Shown here piece after piece: positions 6,636-14,687 of a stretch of DNA of 16,088 nt. A program made the position numbers and the translations under genes. Under the pieces are notes generated by a model that searched no databases, was not told the DNA's origin, and saw nothing but the letters and a program-made list of their open reading frames with translations. Position 1 is the stretch's first letter. Each line of letters starts with the position of its first letter. Origin of the DNA: UBA7398 sp963978235 (lineage in GTDB: Bacteria; Actinomycetota; Actinomycetes; Nanopelagicales; Nanopelagicaceae); assembly GCA_963978235.1 (NCBI GenBank), contig CAXBQM010000021.1, positions 1 to 16,088 of the forward strand. The letters run 5' to 3'.

Positions 6636-7310
6636 TCATCGAGTGAACGCATCGCTGGCAGATTGTCGTAGCGCTGCAACAGTCGCGGCTGGATTCTCTG
6701 ATTTGTATACCGCGCTACCTGCAACAAAAGTATCTGCGCCAGCGCGCGCTCCGATATCTATCGTTTCGAGTGAAATTCCACCATCAAGTTGTAGCCAGAC
6801 ATCGTTCAAGTTCTCTTTCGTTAACCACTGACGAGCGGTTTCAACTTTTGACATCATCTCGTGCATAAATTTTTGGCCGCCAAACCCTGGCTCCACGGTC
6901 ATCACCAAAACCATATCGAGTTGTGCAAGAAACGGTTCAATCGCGCTAATCGGAGTACCGGGCTTAATCGCTAATCCGGCGCGTTTGCCGTTGTCGCGTA
7001 TACCGTGCAAAGTGCGGGAAACGTTCTCGCACGCTTCGAAATGCACCGTCACGCTCGACGCATTGGTTTGTGCGTACTGAATACCAGCAACGTCAGCATT
7101 AATAACCATGAGATGAACATCGATGGGTAAGGAGCTAGCGTCGATAATCTCCTTTGATCGTTCGAGATCAAAAGTGAAGTTGGGAACAAATATATTGTCC
7201 ATTACATCTAAATGAATGTAATCGGCGGTCGCTGCTACCCGTTCAATTTCTTCCGGTAATTTTTCAAAATTTGCATTGAGAATGCTTGGGAAGATCCGGA
7301 ACGTTCTCAT
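6636..7310 (-). CDS. rpe: Ribulose-phosphate 3-epimerase
   Basis: Interconverts ribulose-5-phosphate and xylulose-5-phosphate in the pentose phosphate pathway, linking hexoses to ribose for nucleotides and histidine. The 224-residue TIM barrel is full length. Ser9 lies in FPSIL. The metal-binding HLDVMD is at 33-38 (His33, Asp35). The second metal His is in VHLM (His66). The phosphate-gripping loop EPGFGGQKF is at 140-148, the second catalytic Asp is in DGGI (Asp176), and GSAVY is at 198-202. It lies 30 bp downstream of rsmB, the usual actinobacterial neighbour. There is no Shine-Dalgarno site, but a TAAAAT hexamer ends 6 nt before the ATG, so an internal leaderless promoter is likely. The PnuC-family gene follows after 23 bp. 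Confidence 0.95.
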   Translation of the reverse strand: MRTFRIFPSILNANFEKLPEEIERVAATADYIHLDVMDNIFVPNFTFDLERSKEIIDASSLPIDVHLMVINADVAGIQYAQTNASSVTVHFEACENVSRTLHGIRDNGKRAGLAIKPGTPISAIEPFLAQLDMVLVMTVEPGFGGQKFMHEMMSKVETARQWLTKENLNDVWLQLDGGISLETIDIGARAGADTFVAGSAVYKSENPAATVAALRQSASDAFTR

Positions 7311-7316
7311 GGCGCA

Positions 7317-7322
7317 ATTTTA
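7317..7322 (-). promoter_or_regulatory. rpe: Candidate -10 element for leaderless rpe (TAAAAT)
   Basis: On the minus strand TAAAAT ends 6 nt before the rpe ATG, within the 30-bp gap after rsmB. No Shine-Dalgarno site is present. A weak GTGAAA about 16 nt upstream could act as a -35. Confidence 0.6.
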
Positions 7323-7340
7323 CGCATGCTTACGATACTT

Positions 7341-8627
7341 TCACCGCGTAAACATCGCCATAAACATAGAGTCGGTCTGATGTTTGTGAGTCCATAACTG
7401 AAGAGTGCCATCATCGAGTATCGCGTTTTCAAAAGTCTTCGCTACTTCCGCATCAGATATCGGCAACGATGAAATGGGCAGAATCGAGAAATCTGGATGG
7501 CGTTTGAGAAAAGATCTGACCTGAGCGCGCGTTTCATGGAGGTGTGGCGAACAGGTGACATAACCGATGATGCCGTGCGGAGCCAAGTATGTAGTGGCAG
7601 CATCGAGGAGTTCGCTCTGAAGTAAGGCTAGATTTTTCACATCGTTCAATGATCGTCGCCACCTCAATTCCGGTCTACGACGGAGCGCTCCGATACCCGA
7701 ACATGGCGCATCGATAAGGATTCGATCAAATGTTCCGTGTTCCAGCGATCGACCATCACTATTTGCTACATCACCAAATGCAATAACTTGCTTGACCAAT
7801 TGTGCGCGTGGCTCGGAGATTTCATTTGCGAGAAAAGAATCGTGTTGCGGATCAAGGAGCGAACTTAATAGCGCACTCTTTCCACCTGGACCGGCGCAGA
7901 GATCTAACCAACGAAGGCCAGCAGCGTTCTTTGTTTGCGCGAAAATTTCCACGACAAGTTGAGAGCCGTAATCCTGAACGCCGGCACGACGTCGACGTAC
8001 CACCTCTAACTCCCCTGGATGGCCCGCATAATTCGCGGCAAAATGTGTACCGGTGAGTGGCGTAGCGCCTTCGTCGATCAGTTCGCTCACCGATGAACGT
8101 CCTGGCCAGGCGACTAACGTTGGTGTTGCGGGTCGGTTATTTGCCCTTACAAGTTCCGCAACTTCTTCGTCAGATTTCAACGCATCTTTGTAGCTAGAAA
8201 TTATCCAATCGGGATGAGTAGCCTGTTCATCAGATTGATCGTTGTTATTAGTCAGTGAACGAAGCACGGCATTAACAAATGAACTTGATCCATGTCCGGC
8301 AATGCTTCGAGCCACATCTACCGTGCCGGAAACTGCGGCATAACTTGGAATGCGCATCTCAAAAAGTTGGTGCGAACCCATCTCTAAAATAGCTAAAACT
8401 TTTGGATCGATCTCGGCTAATGGACGATTTGCAACTGACGCAATCCGTTGATCATGGCGTCCTTTAAGTCGAAGCGTTCCGTACACCAACTCAGTAACGA
8501 GCGATTTATCGCGTGGTGCAAGTGAGCTTTTATTGAGTGTGCGCGGCAAGAGAATATTGCTATAAGCACCATTGATCAGTACGTCGATGAGTACCTCTGC
8601 GGCGACTTGGCGCGGATTTATTGACAC
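7341..8627 (-). CDS. rsmB: 16S rRNA (cytosine-967-C5)-methyltransferase RsmB
   Basis: Uses S-adenosylmethionine to methylate a cytosine of 16S rRNA. The 428-residue protein has the two-part RsmB architecture. A NusB-like RNA-binding domain covers ~1-135, with the VYGTLR and SFVNAVLRSL segments. A Rossmann methyltransferase domain follows. The SAM-binding motif LDLCAGPGGK is at 241-250. Motif IV DAPCSG is at 306-311 (Cys309), and motif VI TCSP is at 358-361 (Cys359, the expected nucleophile). Both cysteines needed by m5C RNA methyltransferases are present. The start is GTG, preceded by GAGG (8635-8638) with 7-nt spacing, inside the end of fmt. The 10-bp overlap with fmt suggests translational coupling. 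Confidence 0.94.
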   Translation of the reverse strand: MSINPRQVAAEVLIDVLINGAYSNILLPRTLNKSSLAPRDKSLVTELVYGTLRLKGRHDQRIASVANRPLAEIDPKVLAILEMGSHQLFEMRIPSYAAVSGTVDVARSIAGHGSSSFVNAVLRSLTNNNDQSDEQATHPDWIISSYKDALKSDEEVAELVRANNRPATPTLVAWPGRSSVSELIDEGATPLTGTHFAANYAGHPGELEVVRRRRAGVQDYGSQLVVEIFAQTKNAAGLRWLDLCAGPGGKSALLSSLLDPQHDSFLANEISEPRAQLVKQVIAFGDVANSDGRSLEHGTFDRILIDAPCSGIGALRRRPELRWRRSLNDVKNLALLQSELLDAATTYLAPHGIIGYVTCSPHLHETRAQVRSFLKRHPDFSILPISSLPISDAEVAKTFENAILDDGTLQLWTHKHQTDSMFMAMFTR

Positions 8628-9547
8628 CGATCTGCCTCAGTAATCCTCATTCCTCGGGCCCAATCAACTGCGCTCATCTCTTTCTTTCCAGCTGGCAAGA
8701 CCGTACCTAACGCGAGAAAACCGTCTGACGTTGCGACCGAAACTTCACTACCATCGAAAAACACCGCACCGCTTTCATTCGTCGCCACTGTTCGTTCGGA
8801 CTTCGTAGCGCTCACAATGCGCAATCGATTGCCACGAAACTCTGTCCACGCGATGGGATTGGGATTGAGCGCTCTTATTTGATTATGAATGGTCTGGGTT
8901 GAATTGCGCCAATCTATGCGCGCTTCATCTTTATGAATCTTCGGTGCTAATGCGTACCCGGAAAGTTCGGTTGAAAGTTGAGGTTGTGGCGTTGGCGCAA
9001 CACCTTCGGAAATCATTGTAAGTACCGCGGGCATTTCTTCCGCCCCATGTTCTGCGAGCACATTTAGTACCGCGCCAGCGTTCTGATGTGCATCTAGGCG
9101 ATAAGTTCCTTGCGAATATATGGGGCCGGTATCCATTCCCTCATCAAGTTTGAAAATGGTGAAACCTAACTCCGTCTCCCCCGCCATCATCGCTCGCTGT
9201 ACCGGCGCCGCCCCACGCCATTTCGGCAAGAGTGAGAAATGCAGATTAATCCAACCAAATCTTGGCGCTGTCAGCGCTGGTGTTTGTAATATTTTTCCGT
9301 AAGCAATTGCAATGGCGAGATCAATTGATTGGCGCGATAACACGTCCACCAACTCGTGCGAAGTCGTAGGTTTTACTAATCGCGAATCGGCTTTGAAATA
9401 TTCGGAAAAGACATTGGGTGTGAGAACTTGACCCCGACCTGCTGGTGCATCGGGCGTAGAAATCAATAAAGAAATTTCATGGCTCTGAGTTAAACGTTCG
9501 ATAGTAGGAAGGGCAATCAAAGAAGATGATGCAACGGCAATCCGCAT
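8618..9547 (-). CDS. fmt: Methionyl-tRNA formyltransferase
   Basis: Formylates initiator Met-tRNA using 10-formyl-tetrahydrofolate. The 309-residue protein has the formyltransferase domain (~1-190) and the C-terminal tRNA-binding domain (~200-309). The catalytic region reads NLHFSLLPKWRGAAPVQ from residue 101 (Asn101, His103), and the catalytic Asp139 lies in MDTGP. The C-terminal GKK...DWARGMR segment is typical of the family. Oddly, the usual FxGTPxFA motif near the N-terminus is replaced by VASSSLIA, although the following residues and the active site are normal. The gene starts 4 bp after the def stop and its 3' end overlaps rsmB by 10 bp. def, fmt and rsmB probably form one transcript, pairing addition and removal of the formyl group. 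Confidence 0.94.
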   Translation of the reverse strand: MRIAVASSSLIALPTIERLTQSHEISLLISTPDAPAGRGQVLTPNVFSEYFKADSRLVKPTTSHELVDVLSRQSIDLAIAIAYGKILQTPALTAPRFGWINLHFSLLPKWRGAAPVQRAMMAGETELGFTIFKLDEGMDTGPIYSQGTYRLDAHQNAGAVLNVLAEHGAEEMPAVLTMISEGVAPTPQPQLSTELSGYALAPKIHKDEARIDWRNSTQTIHNQIRALNPNPIAWTEFRGNRLRIVSATKSERTVATNESGAVFFDGSEVSVATSDGFLALGTVLPAGKKEMSAVDWARGMRITEADRCQ

Positions 9548-9551
9548 GTAT

Positions 9552-10112
9552 TTAAAGACCTAGACCGCGAGTGTTATGCGGGGAAATTTTGATGGTTGGA
9601 GCGTCGCCCATTGCTTCGGCGTTAATAAACCACTCGGACTCGCGAATCTCTTTCATCGCCGATTTTCGTAGGCTTGGCGAAATCCGATCAATAAAGAGCA
9701 CGCCATCAAGATGATCTGTTTCATGTTGCAGCGCGCGCGCAAGATATTCCGTACCTTCTACTGTGATGGGTTCACCGTGCATCGACCAACCTTTTGCCAC
9801 CACTCGCATGGCACGTGGTGTTTCATACGTGAGGTCTGGGAACGAGAGGCAACCTTCTTCGCCATCTTGAAGTTCATCACTGAGATCAAGTGAGGGATTA
9901 ACCAGATGCCCCAATTCATCATTCACGTGCCAGACAAAGACGCGAAGCGGCACACCAATCTGCGGTGCGGCTAAACCTGCGCCGGGCGCATCAATCATGG
10001 TGTCCGTGAGATCTTTAACTAACGTCCGTAGTTCTTTATCGAAGACATCGACCGGTTTAGCCTTCTCACGAAGTACCGGATCGCCAAAGAAGCGGATAGG
10101 TTGGATTGACAC
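9552..10112 (-). CDS. def: Peptide deformylase
   Basis: Removes the N-formyl group from nascent proteins. The 186-residue metalloenzyme carries all three family motifs: GAGLAAPQIG (44-53), EGCLS (86-90, metal ligand Cys88) and HETDH (130-134, two metal His plus catalytic Glu131). The rest of the protein fits an actinobacterial type-1 enzyme. The start is GTG: the N-terminal IRFFGDPVLR matches the family, and a TACACT hexamer ends 6 nt before the GTG, suggesting a leaderless transcript. The AGGG directly before the GTG is too close to be a good ribosome binding site. The gene lies 45 bp after priA and 4 bp before fmt. Confidence 0.95.
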   Translation of the reverse strand: MSIQPIRFFGDPVLREKAKPVDVFDKELRTLVKDLTDTMIDAPGAGLAAPQIGVPLRVFVWHVNDELGHLVNPSLDLSDELQDGEEGCLSFPDLTYETPRAMRVVAKGWSMHGEPITVEGTEYLARALQHETDHLDGVLFIDRISPSLRKSAMKEIRESEWFINAEAMGDAPTIKISPHNTRGLGL

Positions 10113-10118
10113 TGCCCT

Positions 10119-10124
10119 AGTGTA
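10119..10124 (-). promoter_or_regulatory. def: Candidate -10 element for leaderless def (TACACT)
   Basis: On the minus strand TACACT fits TANNNT and ends 6 nt before the GTG start of def, in a 45-bp gap after priA. Geometry is the same as at serB, hisE and rpe. No convincing -35 is seen. Confidence 0.5.
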
Positions 10125-10157
10125 TCGAGCAAGAAAAGTGGATTGGGTTCAAACTCT

Positions 10158-11993
10158 CTATAAATCTAACGGATCTACTTCAATCGAGAGCGGTTCTAGT
10201 TTCTTTGCGCTTCTAATTTTCTGCATATCAAAGAGCGCTCGTTTCAACTCTCGCAATCGACTCTGCGGCGAACGAATGATAATTCGCTCCACATCGCTCT
10301 CTTGCTGGCTCTCTTTGTGTATCGATAACTGCGGAAATTCCTTCGTTAAGTTTGCATAAAGTTGGTTCACAGTTCGAGTGGCACCAGAAATTCGAACGAT
10401 TGAAACATAGGGTGGCAACTTCAAGGACGAGCGCTCCGCAAGTTCGTTCTCGATCGAGTAGCGATAATTACCGCGGATGATTGATTGGACTTCTCGATGA
10501 TTCAGTGGTAAATCAATAAAGAGCTGGCCGTGAGATTGCACCTGAGATAGCGCGGTCCGCCAATGTAATCGGGCAAATTCTTCGCTACGCAAGATTGGAC
10601 GATTGAGCATCATCTGGCAATCCAAGAGCACCACCGCGGCATACCCATTCGGGTGAATGGGTTCACATCCCGGTGTGGCAATCACGATGGCACCATCTGG
10701 AATCGCATCCGGAGCGTTGCCCGAATTGGATATCGCAATCTGGACTTTTGGAAACGCTTTGCCTAATTCATAAGCAATCCGGTCACTACCTTTACTGAGT
10801 GTGGTTAATTGCGAACTCTTACACCAGGCACAACTAAACGATTCATAACTTTTACTGCACAACATGCAACTCAACGCTTCACGCTTGGCGCTTTTACCGA
10901 CCATTCGTAGCCTTCCGCCACATTCGCAGAGAGGTCGATTGCGACATTGTCGACAGAAGAGCGCGTTGTAGTAACCCTTCGCGGCAACCTGTACTAAAAC
11001 CGCGCCGTGCGACAAACTGCTACGAATGGTCTGATGAAAAGTATCTGGCGCGGTTCGCACCGTTACATCTCGATGGCGCGTCGTCGCTTCATCGATTGAT
11101 TTACTTTCTTCGCAGATACGCACGAGTTCTAAAGACGGAGCCGGTCCCACACACACGAGCGGCTCGCCAGAACTTTCGGCTCGATGTAACGCAACCTCGC
11201 GCGTATGAAGATAGGGATATCGTCGCTCTGTAAAGGAAGCATCAACATCATTGATCAGAAAAACTGGCCCGTTGACCGGTAACCAAACCGCCGACCGGGT
11301 TCCGCAGTAAATACCCGCTTCGCCGGAGATCGCGGCACAGTATGTCGTGAGATTGTTCTTCTTGGTTTGATGTGAACCGTACTCCCTCACTGGAATTCCG
11401 GCTGCTGCACATAAAGTTCGGAACCGCTCTATATCTCGCTCATCGGGTAGAAGAACAAGCGCGTTGCGGTTCTGCTGAAGTAATGGAATCACGTGGGCTA
11501 TCGGATCGACTCCAAGTGGCGTAATCAGAAGACGTACTTTCTCGCTCTTCTTTCGCTCGCGATCTGGTGACAGATTATTTACTCCGAGCGCTTTCGTATT
11601 CTTCGTTGGTCGTGGGATCGCAAACCGCAGAATCTCACTTCGAGAAACCATAAAATGTTCGGCAACGGATGAAATGAACTGCCATTGCCACGTGGTGAGC
11701 ATGGTCTGCGCAGAAATAATCTGGCGTATTGGCGAGAGTTTCGTATCGCTTGCGCTCTTTTTTCGTTTTGCTATAACAACGCCGGTGGTTGGACGGCCAT
11801 TAAATTCAATTCCTACAAAGATACCGAAATCAATCTGTTGCTCAAGGTTCTCCGGAACGCTATAGGTATAGAGCTGATCAAGATGAGAAACCGGCGTATC
11901 GACAAGCAGATCGACAACGCTCTGAGATAGAAGAAGTTTTTCTTCTACCCGCTCTCGTTTTAAGCGCAGTGGCTTACTATCAGCCACGCCCAT
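10158..11993 (-). CDS. priA: Primosomal protein N' (PriA), actinobacterial helicase-degenerate type
   Basis: A 611-residue PriA homologue that acts in replication restart. The N-terminal DNA-binding domain (~25-130) contains the VDTPVSHLDQLYTY segment. The helicase region has lost the P-loop: where GxTGSGKT should be (~158-185) there is TPLGVDP...LLPDERD. The DEEH box is replaced by INDVDASF (~247-254). Eight cysteines (347, 350, 356, 358, 376, 379, 388, 391) retain the zinc-binding module. The C-terminal LKLPPY segment is also conserved. Loss of the ATPase motifs is shared by other actinobacterial PriA proteins as I recall, so this is a lineage trait, probably with a structural loading role, and not a pseudogene. 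It starts 6 bp after the metK stop. Confidence 0.88.
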   Translation of the reverse strand: MGVADSKPLRLKRERVEEKLLLSQSVVDLLVDTPVSHLDQLYTYSVPENLEQQIDFGIFVGIEFNGRPTTGVVIAKRKKSASDTKLSPIRQIISAQTMLTTWQWQFISSVAEHFMVSRSEILRFAIPRPTKNTKALGVNNLSPDRERKKSEKVRLLITPLGVDPIAHVIPLLQQNRNALVLLPDERDIERFRTLCAAAGIPVREYGSHQTKKNNLTTYCAAISGEAGIYCGTRSAVWLPVNGPVFLINDVDASFTERRYPYLHTREVALHRAESSGEPLVCVGPAPSLELVRICEESKSIDEATTRHRDVTVRTAPDTFHQTIRSSLSHGAVLVQVAAKGYYNALFCRQCRNRPLCECGGRLRMVGKSAKREALSCMLCSKSYESFSCAWCKSSQLTTLSKGSDRIAYELGKAFPKVQIAISNSGNAPDAIPDGAIVIATPGCEPIHPNGYAAVVLLDCQMMLNRPILRSEEFARLHWRTALSQVQSHGQLFIDLPLNHREVQSIIRGNYRYSIENELAERSSLKLPPYVSIVRISGATRTVNQLYANLTKEFPQLSIHKESQQESDVERIIIRSPQSRLRELKRALFDMQKIRSAKKLEPLSIEVDPLDL

Positions 11994-11999
11994 CTCTAT

Positions 12000-13193
12000 T
12001 TAGCCTTTGACGTTCTTTTGTAGCGTTGCAACTCGATCCGTCTTCTCCCAAGAGAACTCTGGCAATTCCCGACCAAAGTGGCCATATGCCGCAGTCTTTG
12101 AATAAATTGGTCGAAGCAGATCTAAATCGCGAATGATTGCTGCTGGCCGGAGATCAAAGGTTGCAAGGACTGCTTGTTGAATCTGAGAAGTTGGAACTTT
12201 CTCCGTACCAAAAGTTTCAATAAAGAGACCAACTGGCTGGGCTTTGCCAATGGCATAAGCAACTTGTACTTCGCAACGATCTGCAAATCCAGCTGCGACA
12301 ACGTTCTTTGCTACCCAACGCATGGCATACGCAGCAGAGCGATCCACTTTGGATGGATCTTTTCCGCTAAATGCGCCACCGCCATGTCGGGCCATGCCAC
12401 CGTATGTATCAACGATAATTTTCCGGCCGGTTAATCCGGCATCGCCCATTGGTCCGCCAATCACAAATCGACCGGTGGGGTTGATCAGAATATTGAGATC
12501 TTTTGCCGGCAGTGAAATTGTTGCTAACACCGGTTCAATGACATGTTTCTTAATATCAGGTGCCAAGGTCTTTACCAGATCAACATCCGGCGCATGTTGC
12601 GAGGAAATTACTACTGTCTCTAGCGCTACTGGTTTATCGCCATCGTATTCAATGGTGACCTGAGTTTTTCCATCTGGACGCAGATACGAGAGCTTTCCAC
12701 TCTTACGCGCGGCAGTTAACTGCTCAGCCAATTTATGTGCAAGCCAAATGGGTAGTGGCATCAACTCTGGTGTGTCTTTGGTTGCATAACCAAACATCAA
12801 ACCTTGATCGCCAGCGCCTTGTAGATCGAGCGGATCTGCCGATTGTGAAACTCGTTCTTCAAACGCGTGATCAACGCCTACTGCAATATCTTGCGATTGT
12901 TGACCGATTGAGATCGATACGCCACATGAATTTCCATCAAAACCTTTTTCAGATGAGTCATAGCCAATATTGAGAACTGTTTCTCGCACTAACCCCATAA
13001 CATCGGCATAGCCATTGGTCGTAACTTCACCGGCAACGTGTACTTGTCCGGTAGTGATTAAGGTTTCTACCGCAACGCGAGATTTCTTATCTTGGCTCAG
13101 AAGTGAATCGAGTACTGAGTCACTGATTTGATCTGCAATTTTATCGGGATGACCTTCAGTAACAGATTCTGAGGTAAAGAGGCGTTTAGACAT
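12000..13193 (-). CDS. metK: S-adenosylmethionine synthase
   Basis: Makes S-adenosylmethionine from methionine and ATP; RsmB, encoded nearby, is one consumer. The full-length protein is 397 residues from the chosen start. Motifs are GHPDK (14-18, ATP-binding His), GAGDQG (126-131), the GGPMGDAGLTGRK segment, and the GGGAFSGKD P-loop-like motif (271-279). Two in-frame ATGs are two codons apart. The inner one (13193) is preferred because AGGG at 13201-13204 is 7 nt before it but only 1 nt before the outer one (13199). Either way the start overlaps the end of coaBC (8 or 14 bp), and priA follows after 6 bp, so coaBC, metK and priA look like one transcript. Confidence 0.96.
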   Translation of the reverse strand: MSKRLFTSESVTEGHPDKIADQISDSVLDSLLSQDKKSRVAVETLITTGQVHVAGEVTTNGYADVMGLVRETVLNIGYDSSEKGFDGNSCGVSISIGQQSQDIAVGVDHAFEERVSQSADPLDLQGAGDQGLMFGYATKDTPELMPLPIWLAHKLAEQLTAARKSGKLSYLRPDGKTQVTIEYDGDKPVALETVVISSQHAPDVDLVKTLAPDIKKHVIEPVLATISLPAKDLNILINPTGRFVIGGPMGDAGLTGRKIIVDTYGGMARHGGGAFSGKDPSKVDRSAAYAMRWVAKNVVAAGFADRCEVQVAYAIGKAQPVGLFIETFGTEKVPTSQIQQAVLATFDLRPAAIIRDLDLLRPIYSKTAAYGHFGRELPEFSWEKTDRVATLQKNVKG

Positions 13194-14397
13194 TGGCATA
13201 CCCTAACTCTTCAACGACCTGGTCGAGCAAAAGGTTTGCGAGCGTGTCTTTGCTGCAGTGTGAGATCTCGGCTTCACCGCGTGCCGAAATAATGGTGCCG
13301 GCGGTCATATCGCTACCGAAGATTTCATCTCTCTTTACATTATTGACATAGAGCAGATCAGCACCTTTCGCGATCCGTTTCTCGCGACCAAGTGCGATGG
13401 AATTCTCCGATGTTTCAGCAGCAAAGCCAACGATGATTTGTTCTGGTCGTTTTACTTTGCCCATCGCAGCCAAAATATCGGTATTTTTTGTTAAATCAAT
13501 CTGAGTCAATGCATCCTTTTTGATTTTCTCAACTACTAATTCACTCGGTCTTGCATCAGCAACTGCTGCGCTCATCACTAATACATCATGTGTAGAAAAA
13601 TGGCTTTTTACTTCACGTTCCATATCAGCAGCGCTGACAACATGGATTGTCTTCAACCCTTCAATATCGGGTAATTGCGAATTAGCGCTAATTAAAGTTA
13701 CTTCAGCGCCACGTGCTGCCGCCGCCCAAGCTAGTGCATAACCTTGTTTGCCACTCGATAAATTTCCAATGTACCGAACTGGATCAATCGCTTCTCGAGT
13801 ACCACCGGCGGTAATAAGAATCTTCTTGCCTCGTAAATCTGCCCGATGTTGAGTTATTTCATTGACCTGCTCAATGATTCGCGCGGTTTCAGGAAAGCGA
13901 CCTTGGCCAGAATCTTTACCAGTGAGTCGACCAGTATCTGGATCCATCACGAAATATCCACGTTCGCGCAACGTTGCTACATTGGCAACTGTCGCTGGAT
14001 TACTCCACATCTGCGGATGCATCGCTGGTACAAAAAGTATTGGCGCTTTCGTTGCAAGAATTGAGTTAGTTAAAAGATCATCAGCGCGGCCAGCAGCTAC
14101 ACGAGCAAGGAGATCTGCAGTAGCTGGCGCAATGACTACGACATCAGCCCGCTCACCTAATTCGATATGTGGAACGGATGGAATGTTCTCCCACACTTCC
14201 GAGTAAACCGGACGACCAGAGAGCGCTTCCCAGGTTGCTTTGCCAACAAAATTTAAACTTGCTGGGGTTGGAACGACCGTGACATAAAATCCATCGTCTT
14301 GTAGTCGACGGAGAAGATCACATGCTTTATACGCCGCAATTCCGGCGCTTACTCCTAAGAGAACTTCGCGCCCACGGGGAAAGTGTGGCGTCGTCAT
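13186..14397 (-). CDS. coaBC: Bifunctional phosphopantothenoylcysteine decarboxylase / phosphopantothenate-cysteine ligase
   Basis: Performs two consecutive steps of coenzyme A synthesis: joining cysteine to 4'-phosphopantothenate (CoaB) and decarboxylating the product (CoaC). The CoaC part (~10-185) has the flavin-binding GVSAGIAAYK (15-24), the catalytic His77 in PHIELG, and PAMHPQMW (124-131). The CoaB part (~190-403) has GGTREAIDPVRYIGNLSSG (198-216) and the KIKK motif (291-294). The flap region reads LTGKDSGQGR instead of the Cys-containing version of E. coli. I recall this substitution in other actinobacteria, so it is not taken as a defect. The ATG follows the rpoZ TAA with no gap and no ribosome binding site, pointing to translation by reinitiation. 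Confidence 0.95.
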   Translation of the reverse strand: MTTPHFPRGREVLLGVSAGIAAYKACDLLRRLQDDGFYVTVVPTPASLNFVGKATWEALSGRPVYSEVWENIPSVPHIELGERADVVVIAPATADLLARVAAGRADDLLTNSILATKAPILFVPAMHPQMWSNPATVANVATLRERGYFVMDPDTGRLTGKDSGQGRFPETARIIEQVNEITQHRADLRGKKILITAGGTREAIDPVRYIGNLSSGKQGYALAWAAAARGAEVTLISANSQLPDIEGLKTIHVVSAADMEREVKSHFSTHDVLVMSAAVADARPSELVVEKIKKDALTQIDLTKNTDILAAMGKVKRPEQIIVGFAAETSENSIALGREKRIAKGADLLYVNNVKRDEIFGSDMTAGTIISARGEAEISHCSKDTLANLLLDQVVEELGYANV

Positions 14398-14658
14398 TTA
14401 ATTCGCGGTGGGTTCGAGACTTTCAATCGTGAGGAGGTTTTCATTAATCTCACGGAGCGCAATTGAGAGTGGTTTTTCATGGATATGGGTCTCAACAAGT
14501 GGTCCTACATATTCAAGTAAACCTTCGCCAAGTTGGGAGTAGTACGCATTGATCTGACGTGCACGCTTTGCGGCATAGAGAACCAGACTGTATTTCGATC
14601 CAGCTTTATCCAGCAATTGGTCGATTGGTGGATTGGTGATTCCATCTACATGTGCCAC
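14398..14658 (-). CDS. rpoZ: RNA polymerase omega subunit
   Basis: Small RNA polymerase subunit that helps fold and hold beta-prime. The protein is 86 residues, within the normal range. The diagnostic core is SKYSLVLYAAKRARQIN (21-37), followed by KPLSIALREI (62-71). Identity is also fixed by position between gmk and coaBC, as in other actinobacteria. The start is GTG, confirmed by AAAGGAG 5 nt upstream, the best Shine-Dalgarno site in the window. The gene begins 29 bp after gmk, and its stop is immediately followed by the coaBC ATG. Confidence 0.95.
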   Translation of the reverse strand: MAHVDGITNPPIDQLLDKAGSKYSLVLYAAKRARQINAYYSQLGEGLLEYVGPLVETHIHEKPLSIALREINENLLTIESLEPTAN

Positions 14659-14663
14659 AAGAA

Positions 14664-14670
14664 CTCCTTT
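14664..14670 (-). promoter_or_regulatory. rpoZ: Strong Shine-Dalgarno site of rpoZ (AAAGGAG)
   Basis: AAAGGAG on the minus strand, 5 nt before the GTG start. It decides the start codon, and it shows that this organism uses canonical ribosome binding sites at some genes while others lack them. Confidence 0.85.
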
Positions 14671-14687
14671 AGAACTTCGCTCACGCG

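Noticed and set aside
10158..11993. PriA as a pseudogene, because helicase motifs are missing
   Set aside because: The frame is intact over 611 codons, the zinc cysteines and end domains are conserved, and the same losses are known in actinobacterial PriA.
12322..12663. Plus-strand open frame inside metK
   Set aside because: It lies fully within a highly conserved gene on the other strand and resembles no family; it is a shadow of codon periodicity.
13186..14397. CoaBC defect, because the flap lacks the E. coli cysteine
   Set aside because: Other actinobacterial CoaBC proteins, as I recall, carry the same LTGxDSGxGR form, and all other motifs are intact.
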